Assembly: GCA_964035545.1 (NCBI GenBank)
Contig: OZ037765.1
Span: 15,246,698-15,310,697 of the forward strand
Origin: Bugula neritina
Lineage: Eukaryota; Bryozoa; Gymnolaemata; Cheilostomatida; Bugulidae
Direction of reading: 5' to 3'
Length of the DNA: 64,000 nt
Shown here: piece after piece, positions 1 to 15,304 of the stretch
Position numbering within the stretch: position 1 is the first letter of the stretch
Layout of the letters: every line of letters starts with the position of its first letter
Position numbers and translations under genes: made by a program
The notes under the pieces: generated by a model
The model's database searches: none
Told to the model about the DNA's origin: nothing
Seen by the model: only the letters and a program-made list of their open reading frames with translations

Positions 1-3000
1 CACTGAAAAATAGTGTAATATACGGAAATGTACCGTAACATACTGAAATATACTGTAACAGACTGAAATGTACTGTAACACACTGAAATATACTGCAACA
101 TGCTGAAATACACTGTAACATACTGAAATAAACTGCAACATACTGCAACATATCAAAATACACTGTAACAAACTGAAACACACTCCAACATACTACAACA
201 TACTGAAATACACTGTAACATATTGAAATACATCGCAACACATTGAAATATACCGCAACATACTGAAATATGCTGTAGCACACTGAAATACACTTCAACA
301 TACTGCAACATACTGAAATACAATGGAACATATTGAAATACACTACAACACATTGAAATATACTGCAATACACTGAAGGATACGGCAACATACTGAAATA
401 TACTGCGACACATTGAAATATACTGCAACATACTGAAATATGCTGTAGCATACTGAAATATACTGTAACACACTGAAACATACAGCAACATACTGAAATA
501 TACTGCGACACATTGAGATATACCGCAACATAGTTAAATATAATGCAAGATACTGCAACATACTGCAATACACTCTGACATACTGAAATACACTGCGACA
601 CATTGAAATAAACCGCAACATACCTAAATATACGGTAACATACTGAAATATACTGTAACACATTGAAAAACATTGTAACATACTGAAACATACTGAAATA
701 TGCTGTAGCACACTGAAATACACCGCAATTCACTGAAAAATAGTGTAATATACGGAACTGTACCGAAATGTACTGAAATAAACTGTAACAGACTGAAATG
801 TACTGCAACATGCTAAAATACACTGTAACATACTGAAATAAACTGCAAAATACTGCAACATACCAAAATACACTGTAACAAACTGAAATACACTCCAACA
901 TACTACAACATACTGAAATATACTGAACATATTGAAATACATCGCAACACATTGAAATATACTGCAACATACCGAAATATATGGTAAACTACTGAAATAT
1001 ACTGTAACACATTGAAACCTACCGCAAAATACTAAAATACACTGCAACACATTGAAGTATACTGTAATATATGGAAATGTAATGTAAAATACTTAAACAT
1101 ACGACAACATACTAAAAAATATACTGCAACATACTGAATTACACTGCAATATACTGAAATATACTTCAACATACTGAAACATACCTAAAACTATTGAAAT
1201 ATACTGAAATACAGTGTAGGATATTGAAATACACTGCAACAATTTTGAATATACAGCAACATACCGAATTATATGGTCACCTACTGAAATATGTTGCAAA
1301 CTACTGAAATACACTGCAACATACTGCAACATAATGAAATATACTGTAACACACTGGAATAAACTGCAAAATACTGAAATATACTGTAACATACTGAAAC
1401 ATACTGCAACATACCGAAATATACTGCGACACATTGAAATATACTGCAACACATTGAAATATACTGCAACACACTGAAACATACGGCAACATATTGAACT
1501 ATACTGCAACACATTGAAATATACCGCAACATACTGCAACATACTGCAACATACTAAAATGCACTGTAAAATATTGAAGTGCACTGCAACACATTGATAT
1601 ATACTGCAACACACTGATATATACAGCAACATACTGAAATATACTGCGACACATTGAAATATACTGCAACATAGTCAAATATAATGCAAGATACTGCAAC
1701 ATTCTGAAATACACTGTGACATACTGAAATACACTGCAACATACTGCAACATACTGCAACATACTGAAATACACTGTCACATATTGAAGTACACAGCAAC
1801 ACATTGAAACATACTGCAACACACTGAAACATACGGCAACATACTGAAATATACTGCAACGCATTGAAATATACTGCAACATACTGAAATATGCTGTAGT
1901 ATACTGAAATACACTGCAACATATTGTAGTACACTGTAATATACAGAAATGTACTGCAACATACTGAAACATATGTCAACATACTGAAATGTACTGCAAC
2001 ATGCTGAAACATATTGCAACATACTGAAATACACTGTAACAAACCCAATTACACTGCAACAAACTGCAACATACTGAATTACGCTGTAACATATTGAAAT
2101 ACGCTCTAACACATTGAAAGAAACTGCAACATACCTAAATATACGATAATATACTGAAATATACTGTAACATATTGAAAAACATTGCAACATACTGAAAC
2201 ATGCTGTAGCACACTGAAATACACTGCAACATACTGAAATACACTGTAAAATACTGAAATACACTGCAACATACTGCAACATACTGAAATACACTGTAAC
2301 CTAGTGAAATACACTGCAACATACTACAACATACTGAAATACACTGTAACATTATGAACTACACTGCAACACATTAAAAAATACTGCAACATACCGAAAT
2401 GTATGGCAAACTACTGAAATATACTGTAACACATTTAAAAAAACTGCATCATACTAAAATATACTGTAACACACTGAAATATACTGCAAAACACTGAAAT
2501 ACATTGTAACATACTGAAATACACTGTAACATACTGAAATATACTGCAACACACTGCAACATGCTGAAATACGCTGTAACATACTGAAATACACTGCAAC
2601 ATACTACAACACATTGAAATACACTGCAACACATTGAAATAAACCGCAACATACCTAAATATACGATAATATACTGAAATATACTGTAACACATTGAAAA
2701 ACATTGCAACTTACTGAAACATGCTGTAGCACACTGAAATACACTGCAACATACTGAAATACACTGTAAAATACTGAAATACACTGCAACATGCTGAAAT
2801 ACACTGTAACCTACTGAAATAAGCTGTAGCACACTGAAATATACTGCAACATACTGAAATATAATGCAAGTTACTACAACATACTGAAATACACTGTGAC
2901 ATACTGAGATACACTGCAACATATGGCAACATACTGCAACATACTGAAATACACTGTAACATATTGAATATCACTGCAACACCTTGAAATATACTGCAAC

Positions 3001-4960
3001 ACACTGAAAGATACGGCAACATACTGAAATATACTGCGACACATTGAAATACACTGCAGCATACTGAAATATGCTGTAGTATACTGAAATATACTGTAAC
3101 ACACTGTAATATACTGCAACATACTGCAACATACTGACATACATAGAACATACTGAAATACACTGCAACATATTACAACATACTGAAACACACTGTAACC
3201 TACTAAAATATGCTGTAGCACACTGAAATATACTGCAACATACTGGGATATAATGCAAGTTACTACAACATACTGAAATACAATGTGACATACTGAGATA
3301 CACTGCAACAGCTTGAAATATACTGCAACACACTGAAAGATACGGCAACATACTGAAGTATACTGCGACACATTGAAATATACTGCAGCATACTGAAATA
3401 CTCTGTAGCATACTGAAATATACTGTAACACACTGAAATATACTGCAACATACTGAAATACATTGTAACATACTGAAATATACTGCAACATACTGAAATA
3501 CACCGTAACATACTGAAATATACTGCAACATACTGCAACATACCGAAATACACTGTAACATACTGAAATACACTGCAACATACTGCAACATACTGAAATA
3601 CACTGGAACATATTGAAACACACTACAACACATTAAAATATACTGCAACACACTGAAACATACAGCAATATACCAAAATATACTGCGACACATTGACATA
3701 TACTGCAACATAGTTAAATATAATGCAAGATACTGCAATATTCTGAAATACACTGTGACATACTGAAATACACTGCAACATACTGCAACATACTGCAACA
3801 TACTGCAACATACTGCAACATACACTGAAATACACTGTAAAATATTGAAGTGCACTGCAACACATTGAAATATACTGCAACACACTGAAATATACGGCAA
3901 CATACTGAAATATACTGCAACACATTGAAATATACTGCACCATAGTCAAATATAATGCAAGATACTGTAACATTCTGAAATACACTGTGACATACTGAAA
4001 TACACTGCAACATACTGCTACATACTGCAACATACTGCAACATATTGAAATACACTGTCACATATTGAAGTACACTGCAACACATTGAAATATACTGCAA
4101 CACACTGAAACATACGGCAACATACTGAAATATACTGCAACACATTGAAATATACTGCAACATACTGAAATATGCTGTAGTATACTAAAATACACTGCAA
4201 CACAGTGAAGTATACTGTAAAATACAGAAATATACTGTAACATACTGAAACATATGTCAGAATACTGAAATGTACTGCGACATGCTGAAATATATTGCAA
4301 CATACTGAATAACACTGTAACATACTCAATTACACTGCAACAAACTGCAACATACTGAACTACGCTGTAACATATTGAAATACGCTCCAACACATTGAAA
4401 GAAACTGCAACATACCTAAATATACGATAATATACTGAAATATACTGTAACACATTAAAAAACATTGCAACATACTGAAACATGCTGTAGCACACTGAAA
4501 TACACTGCAACATACTGAAATACACTGTAAAATACTGAAATACACCGCAACATACTGCAACATACTGAAATACACCGTAACCAACTGGAATATGCTGTAG
4601 CACATTGAAATATACTGCAACACACTGAAAGATACGGCAACATACTGAAATATACTGCGACACATTGAAATATACTGCAGAATACTGAAATATGCTGTAG
4701 CATACTGAAATATACTGTAACACACTGAAATATACTGCAACACACTGCAACAACCTGAAATACACTGTGACATACTGAAAAACACTGCAACTTATTACAA
4801 CATATTGAAATACACTGCAACACAATAAAATATACTGCAACACACTGAAACATACGGCAACATATTGAAATATACTGCAACACATTGAAATATACCGCAA
4901 CATACTGAAATATGCTGTAGCACACTGAAATACACTTCAACCAACTGCAACATACTGAAA
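1..4960. repeat. Higher-order repeat block, copy of 17.9-22.7 kb
   Basis: This block matches about 17,897-22,690 almost base for base. The offset is 17,897 at the left edge and 17,797 for most of the block, then 17,787 to its end. Its first 1.5 kb also matches 13,755-15,300. It differs by about 100 extra bp at roughly 368-470, and by a lost T near 927 (ctgaacat where the copies read ctgtaacat). It carries the rare landmark aattttgaat at 1241 and the register-shifting landmark gacatacatagaac at 3136. Confidence 0.85.
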
Positions 4961-5223
4961 TACACTGGAACATATTGAAATACACTACAACACATTGAAA
5001 TATACTGCAACACACTGAAACATACAGCAACATACTGAAATATACTGCGACACATTGAGATATACTGCAACATAGTTCACTATAATGCAAGATAATGCAA
5101 CATTCTGAAATACACTGTCACATATTGAAATACACTGCAACATACTGCAACATACTGCAGCATACTGAAATACACTGTAACATATTGAAGTGCACTGCAA
5201 CACATTGAAATATACTGCAACAT
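4961..5223. repeat. Satellite transition segment
   Basis: Ordinary 20-bp satellite units lie between two HOR blocks. The segment resembles 25,600-25,862 (offset 20,639), so the long-range copy relation already applies here. Nothing other than satellite is visible. Confidence 0.7.
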
Positions 5224-8200
5224 ACTGAAATATAATGCAAGTTACTACAACATACTGAATTACACTGCAACATACTGAAATACACTGTAAAACACTGAAA
5301 TACACCGCAACATACTGCAACATACTGAAATACACCGTAACCAACTGGAATATGCTGTAGCACACTGAAATACACTGCAACATACTGAAATACACTGTAA
5401 AATACTGAAATACACTGCAACATACAGCAACATACTGAAATACACTGTAACCTACTGAAATACACTGGAACATACTACAACATACTGAAATACACAGTAA
5501 CATTATGAATTACACTGCAACACATTGAAAAATAACTGCAACATACCGAAATGTATGGTAAACTACTGAAAGATACTGTAACACATTGAAAAAAACTGCA
5601 ACGTACTGAAATATACTGTAGCACACTGAAATATACTGCAACATACTGAGATATAATGCAAGTTACTACAACATACTGAAATACACTGTGACATACTGAG
5701 ATACACTGCAACAGCTTGAAATATACTGCAACACACTGAAAGATACGGCAACATACTGAAGTATACTGCGACACATTGAAATATACTGCAGCATACTGAA
5801 ATACTCTGTAGCATACTGAAATATACTGTAACACACTGAAACACACTGCAACATACTGAAATACATTGTAACATACTGAAATATACTGCAACATACTGAA
5901 ATACACTGTAACATACTGAAATATACTGCAACATACTGCAACATACCGAAATACACTGTAACATACTGAAATACACTGCAACATACTGCAACATACTGAA
6001 ATACACTGGAACATATTGAAACACACTACAACACATTGAAATATACTGCAACACACTGAAACCTACAGCAATATACCAAAATATACTGCGACACATTGAC
6101 ATATACTGCAACATAGTTAAATATAATGCAAGATACTGCAATATTCTGAAATACACTGTGACATACTGAAATACACTGCAACATACTGCAACATACTGCA
6201 ACATACTGCAACATACTGCAACATACTGAAATACACTGTAAAATATTGAAGTGCACTGCAACACATTGAAATATACTGCAACACACTGAAAGATACGGCA
6301 ACATACTGAAATATACTGCGACACATTGAAATATACTGCAGAATACTGAAATATGCTGTAGCATACTGAAATATACTGTAACACACTGAAATATACTGCA
6401 ACACACTGCAACAACCTGAAATACACTGTGACATACTGAAATACACTGCAACTTATTACAACATATTGAAATACACTGCAACACAATAAAATATACTGCA
6501 ACACACTGAAACATACGGCAACATATTGAAATATACTGCAACACATTGAAATATACCGCAACATACTGAAATATGCTGTAGCACACTGAAATACACTTCA
6601 ACCAACTGCAACATACTGAAATACACTGGAACATATTGAAATACACTACAACACATTGAAATATACTGCAACACACTGAAACATACAGCAACATACTGAA
6701 ATATACTGCGACACATTGAGATATACTGCAACATAGTTCACTATAATGCAAGATAATGCAACATACTGAAATACACTGCAACACATTGAAATAAACCGCA
6801 ACATACCTAAATATACGGTAACATACTGAAATATACTGTAACACATTGAAAAACATTGTAACATACTGAAACATACTGAAATATGCTGTAGCACACTGAA
6901 ATACACCGCAATTCACTGAAAAATAGTGTAATATACGGAAATGTACCGTAACATACTGAAATATACTGTAACAGACTGAAATGTACTGTAACACACTGAA
7001 ATATACTGCAACATGCTGAAATACACTCTGACATACTGAAATACACTGCGACACATTGAAATAAACCGCAACATACCTAAATATACGGTAACATACTGAA
7101 ATATACTGTAACACATTGAAAAACATTGTAACATACTGAAACATACTGAAATATGCTGTAGCACACTGAAATACACCGCAATTCACTGAAAAATAGTGTA
7201 ATATACGGAAATGTACCGAAACATACTGAAATAAACTGTAACAGACTGAAATGTACTGTAACACACTGAAATATACTGCAACATGCTGAAATACACTGTA
7301 ACATACTGAAATAAACTGCAAAATACTGCAACATACCAAAATACACTGTAACAAACTGAAATACACTCCAACATACTACAACATACTGAAATATACTGTA
7401 ACATATTGAAATACATCGCAACACATTGAAATATACTGCAACATACCGAAATATATGGTAAACTACTGAAATATACTGTAACACATTGAAACCTACCGCA
7501 AAATACTAAAATACACTGCAACACATTGAAGTATACTGTAATATATAGAAATGTACTGTAAAATACTTAAACATACGACAACATACTAAAAAATATACTG
7601 CAACATACTGAATTACACTGCAATATACTGAAATATACTCCAACATACTGAAACATACCTAAAATTATTGAAAAATACTGAAATACAGTGTAGGATATTG
7701 AAATACACTGCAACAATTTTGAATATACAGCAACATACCGAATTATATGGTCACCTACTGAAATATGTTGCAAACTACTGAAATACACTGCAACATACTG
7801 CAACATAATGAAATATACTGTAACACACTGGAATAGACTGCAAAATACTGAAATATACTGTAACATACTGAAACATACTGCAACATACCGAAATATACTG
7901 CGACACATTGAAATATACTGCAACACATTGAAATATACTGCAACACACTGAAACATACGGCAACATATTGAAATATACTGCATCACATTGAAATATACCG
8001 CAACATACTGCAACATACTGCAACATACTAAAATGCACTGTAAAATATTGAAGTGCACTGCAACACATTGATATATACTGCAACACACTGATATATACAG
8101 CAACATACTGAAATATACTGCGACACATTGAGATATACTGCAACATAGTTCACTATAATGCAAGATACTGCAACATTCTGAAATACACTGTGACATACTG

Positions 8201-11200
8201 AAATACACTGCAACATACTGCAACATACTGCAACATACTGCAACATACTGAAATACACTGTCACATGTTGAAGTACACTGCAACACATTGAAATATACTG
8301 CAACACACTGAAACATACGGCAACATACTGAAATATACTGCAACGCATTGAAATATACTGCAACATACTGAAATATGCTGTAGTATACTGAAATACACTG
8401 CAACATATTGTAGTACACTGTAATATACAGAAATGTACTGCAACATACTGAAACATATGTCAACATACTGAAATGTACTGCAACATGCTGAAATATATTG
8501 CAACATACTGAAATACACTGTAACAAACCCAATTACACTGCAACAAACTGCAACATACTGAATTACGCTGTAACATATTGAAATACGCTCTAACACATTG
8601 AAAGAAACTGCAACATACCTAAATATACGATAATATACTGAAATATACTGTAACACATTGAAAAACATTGCAACATACTGAAACATGCTGTAGCACACTG
8701 AAATACACTGCAACATACTGAAATACACTGTAAAATACTGAAATACACTGCAACATACTGCAACATACTGAAATACACTGTAACCTAGTGAAATACACTG
8801 CAACATACTACAACATACTGAAATACACTGTAACATTATGAACTACACTGCAACACATTAAAAAATACTGCAACATACCGAAATATATGGTAAACTACTG
8901 AAATATACTGTAACACATTTAAAAAAACTGCATCATACTAAAATATACTGTAACACACTGAAATATACTGCAAAACACTGAAATACATTGTAACATACTG
9001 AAATACACTGTAACATACTGAAATATACTGCAACACACTGCAACATGCTGAAATACGCTGTAACATACTGAAATGCACTGCAACATACTACAACATATTG
9101 AAATACACTGCAACACATTGAAATATACTGCAACACACTGAAACATACGGCAGCATATTGAAATATACTGCAACACATTGAAATATACCGCAACATACTG
9201 AAATATGCTGTAGCACACTGAAATACACTGCAACCCACTATAATATAGTGTAATATACAGAAATGTACTGTAACATAGTGAAATATACTGTAACATACTG
9301 AAAGATACTGCAACATACTGAAGTACACTGCAACATACTGCAACATACTGAAATACACTGGAACATATTGAAATACACTACAACACATTGCAATATACTG
9401 CAACACACTGAAACGTACGGCAACATACTGAAATATACTGCGACACATTGAGATATACTGCAACATAGTTAAATATAATGCAAGATACTGCGACATACTG
9501 AAATACACTGTGACATACTGAAATACCCTGCAACATACTGCAACATACTGGAATACACTGCAACACATTGAAATAAACCGCAACATACCTAAATATACGG
9601 TAATATACTGAAATATACTGTAACACATCAAAAAACATTGCAACATACTGCAACATACTGAATTACGCTGTAACATATTGAAATACACTACAACACATTG
9701 CAATATACTGCAACACACTGAAACGTACGGCAACATACTGAAATATACTGCGACACATTGAGATATACTGCAACATAGTTAAATATAATGCAAGATACTG
9801 CGACATACTGAAATACACTGTGACATACTGAAATACACTGCAACATACTACAACACATTGAAATACACTGCAACACATTGAAATAAACCGCAACATACCT
9901 AAATATACGATAATATACTGAAATATACTGTAACACATTGAAAAACATTGCAACTTACTGAAACATGCTGTAGCACACTGAAATACACTGCAACATACTG
10001 AAATACACTGTAAAATACTGAAATACATTGCAACATGCTGAAATACACTGTAACCTACTGAAATATGCTGTAGCACACTGAAATATACTGCAACATACTG
10101 AAATATAATGCAAGTTACTACAACATACTGAAATACACTGTGACATACTGAGATACACTGCAACATATGGCAACATACTGCAACATACTGAAATACACTG
10201 TAACATATTGAATATCACTGCAACACCTTGAAATATACTGCAACACACTGAAAGATACGGCAACATACTGAAATATACTGCGACACATTGAAATATACTG
10301 CAGCATACTGAAATATGCTGTAGTATACTGAAATATACTGTAACACACTGTAATATACTGCAACATACTGCAACATACTGACATACATAGAACATACTGA
10401 AATACACTGCAACATATTACAACATACTGAAACACACTGTAACCTACTAAAATATGCTGTAGCACACTGAAATATACTGCAACATACTGAGATATAATGC
10501 AAGTTACTACAACATACTGAAATACAATGTGACATACTGAGATACACTGCAACAGCTTGAAATATACTGCAACACACTGAAAGATACGGCAACATACTGA
10601 AGTATACTGCGACACATTGAAATATACTGCAGCATACTGAAATACTCTGTAGCATACTGAAATATACTGTAACACACTGAAATATACTGCAACATACTGA
10701 AAAACATTGTAACATACTGAAATATACTGCAACATACTGAAATACACCGTAACATACTGAAATATACTGCAACATACTGCAACATACCGAAATACATTGT
10801 AACATACTGAAATACACTGCAACATACTGCAACATACTGAAATACACTGGAACATATTGAAACACACTACAACACATTGAAATATACTGCAACACACTGA
10901 AACATACAGCAATATACCAAAATATACTGCGACACATTGACATATACTGCAACATAGTTAAATATAATGCAAGATACTGCAGTATTCTGAAATACACTGT
11001 GACATACTGAAATACACTGCAACATACTGCAACATACTGCAACATACTGCAACATACTGCAACATACTGAAATACACTGTAAAATATTGAAGTGCACTGC
11101 AACACATTGAAATATACTGCAACACACTGAAATATACGGCAACATACTGAAATATACTGCAACACATTGAAATATACTGCAACATAGTCAAATATAATGC

Positions 11201-11300
11201 AAGATACTGTAACATTCTGAAATACACTGTGACATACTGAAATACACTGCAACATACTGCTACATACTGCAACATACTGCAACATATTGAAATACCCTGT
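5224..11300. repeat. 6.1-kb HOR unit, copy 1
   Basis: The block is collinear with 25,863-31,944 at an offset of 20,639, falling to 20,629 after one decamer is lost near 6.2-6.5 kb. It starts near a variant reading aatgcaagttactac. It contains the extra-A junction aaaaataactgc near 5533, the AAAAAATATACTG junction near 7590, the aattttgaat landmark at 7715 and gacatacatagaac at 10380, in the same order as the other copies. The right limit is approximate because the next block shares satellite variants. Confidence 0.85.
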
Positions 11301-14300
11301 CACATATTGAAGTACACTGCAACACATTGAAATATACTGCAACACACTGAAACATACGGCAACATACTGAAATACACTGCAACACATTGAAATATACTGC
11401 AACATACTGAAATATGCTGTAGTATACTAAAATACACTGCAACACAGTGAAGTATACTGTAAAATACAGAAATATACTGTAACATACTGAAACATATGTC
11501 AGAATACTGAAATGTACTGCAACATGCTGAAATATATTGCAACATACTGAATAACACTGTGCCATACTCAATTACACTGCAACAAACTGCAACATACTGA
11601 ACTACGCTGTAACATATTGAAATACGCTCCAACACATTGAAAGAAACTGCAACATACCTAAATATACGATAATATACTGAAATATACTGTAACACATTAA
11701 AAAACATTGCAACATACTGAAACATGCTGTAGCACACTGAAATACACTGCAACATACTGAAATACACTGTAAAATACTGAAATACACCGCAACATACTGC
11801 AACATACTGAAATACAATGTGACATACTGAGATACACTGCAACAGCTTGAAATATACTGCAACACACTGAAAGATACGGCAACATACTGAAGTATACTGC
11901 GACACATTGAAATATACTGCAGCATACTGAAATACTCTGTAGCATACTGAAATATACTGTAACACACTGAAATATACTGCAACATACTGAAATACATTGT
12001 AACATACTGAAATATACTGCAACATACTGAAATACACCGTAACATACTGAAATATACTGCAACATACTGCAACATACCGAAATACACTGTAACATACTGA
12101 AATACACTGCAACATACTGCAACATACTGAAATACACTGGAACATATTGAAACACACTACAACACATTGAAATATACTGCAACACACTGAAACATACAGC
12201 AATATACCAAAATATACTGCGACACATTGACATATACTGCAACATAGTTAAATAAAATGCAAGATACTGCAATATTCTGAAATACACTGTGACATACTGA
12301 AATACACTGCAACATACTGCAACATACTGCAACATACTGCAACATACTGCAACATACTGAAATACACTGTAAAATATTGAAGTGCACTGCAACACATTGA
12401 AATATACTGCAACACACTGAAATATACGGCAACATACTGAAATATACTGCAACACATTGAAATATACTGCAACATAGTCAAATATAATGCAAGATACTGT
12501 AACATTCTGAAATACACTGTGACATACTGAAATACACTGCAACATACTGCTACATACTGCAACATACTGCAACATATTGAAATACACTGTCACATATTGA
12601 AGTACACTGCAACACATTGAAATATACTGCAACACACTGAAACATACGGCAACATACTGAAATATACTGCAACACATTGAAATATACTGCAACATACTGA
12701 AATATGCTGTAGTATACTAAAATACACTGCAACACAGTGAAGTATACTGTAAAATACAGAAATATACTGTAACATACTGAAACATATGTCAGAATACTGA
12801 AATGTACTGCGACATGCTGAAATATATTGCAACATACTGAATAACACTGTAACATACTCAATTACACTGCAACAAACTGCAACATACTGAACTACGCTGT
12901 AACATATTGAAATACGCTCCAACACATTGAAAGAAACTGCAACATACCTAAATATACGATAATATACTGAAATATACTGTAACACATTAAAAAACATTGC
13001 AACATACTGAAACATGCTGTAGCACACTGAAATACACTGCAACATACTGAAATACACTGTAAAATACTGAAATACACCGCAACATACTGCAACATACTGA
13101 AATACACCGTAACCAACTGGAATATGCTGTAGCACACTGAAATATACTGCAACATACTGAAATATAATGCAAGTTACTACAACATACTGAAATACACTGT
13201 AACCAACTGGAATATACTGTAACACACTGAAATATACTGCAACACACTGCAACATACTGAAATACACTGTGACATACTGAAATACACTGCAACTTATTAC
13301 AACATATTGAAATACACTGCAACACAATAAAATATACTGCAACACACTGAAACATACGGCAACATATTGAAATATACTGCAACACATTGAAATATACCGC
13401 AACATACTGAAATATGCTGTAGCACACTGAAATACACTTCAACCAACTGCAACATACTGAAATACACTGGAACATATTGAAATACACTACAACACATTGA
13501 AATATACTGCAACACACTGAAACATACAGCAACATACTGAAATATACTGCGACACATTGAGATATACTGCAACATAGTTCACTATAATGCAAGATAATGC
13601 AACATACTGAAATACACTGCAACACATTGAAATAAACCGCAACATACCTAAATATACGGTAACATACTGAAATATACTGTAACACATTGAAAAACATTGT
13701 AACATACTGAAACATACTGAAATATGCTGTAGCACACTGAAATACACCGCAATTCACTGAAAAATAGTGTAATATACGGAAATGTACCGTAACATACTGA
13801 AATATACTGTAACAGACTGAAATGTACTGTAACACACTGAAATATACTGCAACATGCTGAAATACACTGTAACATACTGAAATAAACTGCAACATACTGC
13901 AACATATCAAAATACACTGTAACAAACTGAAAGACACTCCAACATACTACAACATACTGAAATACACTGTAACATATTGAAATACATCGCAACACATTGA
14001 AATATACCGCAACATACTGAAATATGCTGTAGCACACTGAAATACACTTCAACATACTGCAACATACTGAAATACAATGGAACATATTGAAATACACTAC
14101 AACACATTGAAATATACTGCAACACACTGAAACATACAGCAACATACTGAAATATACTGCGACACATTGAGATATACCGCAACATAGTTAAATATAATGC
14201 AAGATACTGCAACATACTGCAATACACTCTGACATACTGAAATACACTGCGACACATTGAAATAAACCGCAACATACCTAAATATACGGTAACATACTGA

Positions 14301-15304
14301 AATATACTGTAACACATTGAAAAACATTGTAACATACTGAAACATACTGAAATATGCTGTAGCACACTGAAATACACCGCAATTCACTGAAAAATAGTGT
14401 AATATACGGAACTGTACCGAAATGTACTGAAATAAACTGTAACAGACTGAAATGTACTGCAACATGCTAAAATACACTGTAACATACTGAAATAAACTGC
14501 AAAATACTGCAACATACCAAAATACACTGTAACAAACTGAAATACACTCCAACATACTACAACATACTGAAATATACTGTAACATATTGAAATACATCGC
14601 AACACATTGAAATATACTGCAACATACCGAAATATATGGTAAACTACTGAAATATACTGTAACACATTGAAACCTACCGCAAAATACTAAAATACACTGC
14701 AACACATTGAAGTATACTGTAATATATGGAAATGTAATGTAAAATACTTAAACATACGACAACATACTAAAAAATATACTGCAACATACTGAATTACACT
14801 GCAATATACTGAAATATACTTCAACATACTGAAACATACCTAAAATTATTGAAATATACTGAAATACAGTGTAGGATATTGAAATACACTGCAACAATTT
14901 TGAATATACAGCAACATACCGAATTATATGGTCACCTACTGAAATATGTTGCAAACTACTGAAATACACTGCAACATACTGCAACATAATGAAATATACT
15001 GTAACACACTGGAATAAACTGCAAAATACTGAAATATACTGTAACATACTGAAACATACTGCAACATACCGAAATATACTGCGACACATTGAAATATACT
15101 GCAACACATTGAAATATACTGCAACACACTGAAACATACGGCAACATATTGAACTATACTGCAACACATTGAAATATACCGCAACATACTGCAACATACT
15201 GCAACATACTAAAATGCACTGTAAAATATTGAAGTGCACTGCAACACATTGATATATACTGCAACACACTGATATATACAGCAACATACTGAAATATACT
15301 GCAA
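11163..15304. repeat. 4,142-bp HOR unit, copy A
   Basis: This block matches the following block at a constant offset of 4,142 bp across its whole length, with no indel seen. The only difference I located is G at 13,933 against C at 18,075. It contains the aattttgaat landmark at 14896. Outside the pair, similarity to the partner stops just left of about 11,170, which sets the left limit. The near identity implies recent duplication or gene-conversion-like homogenisation. A duplicated assembly path is the alternative. Confidence 0.9.
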
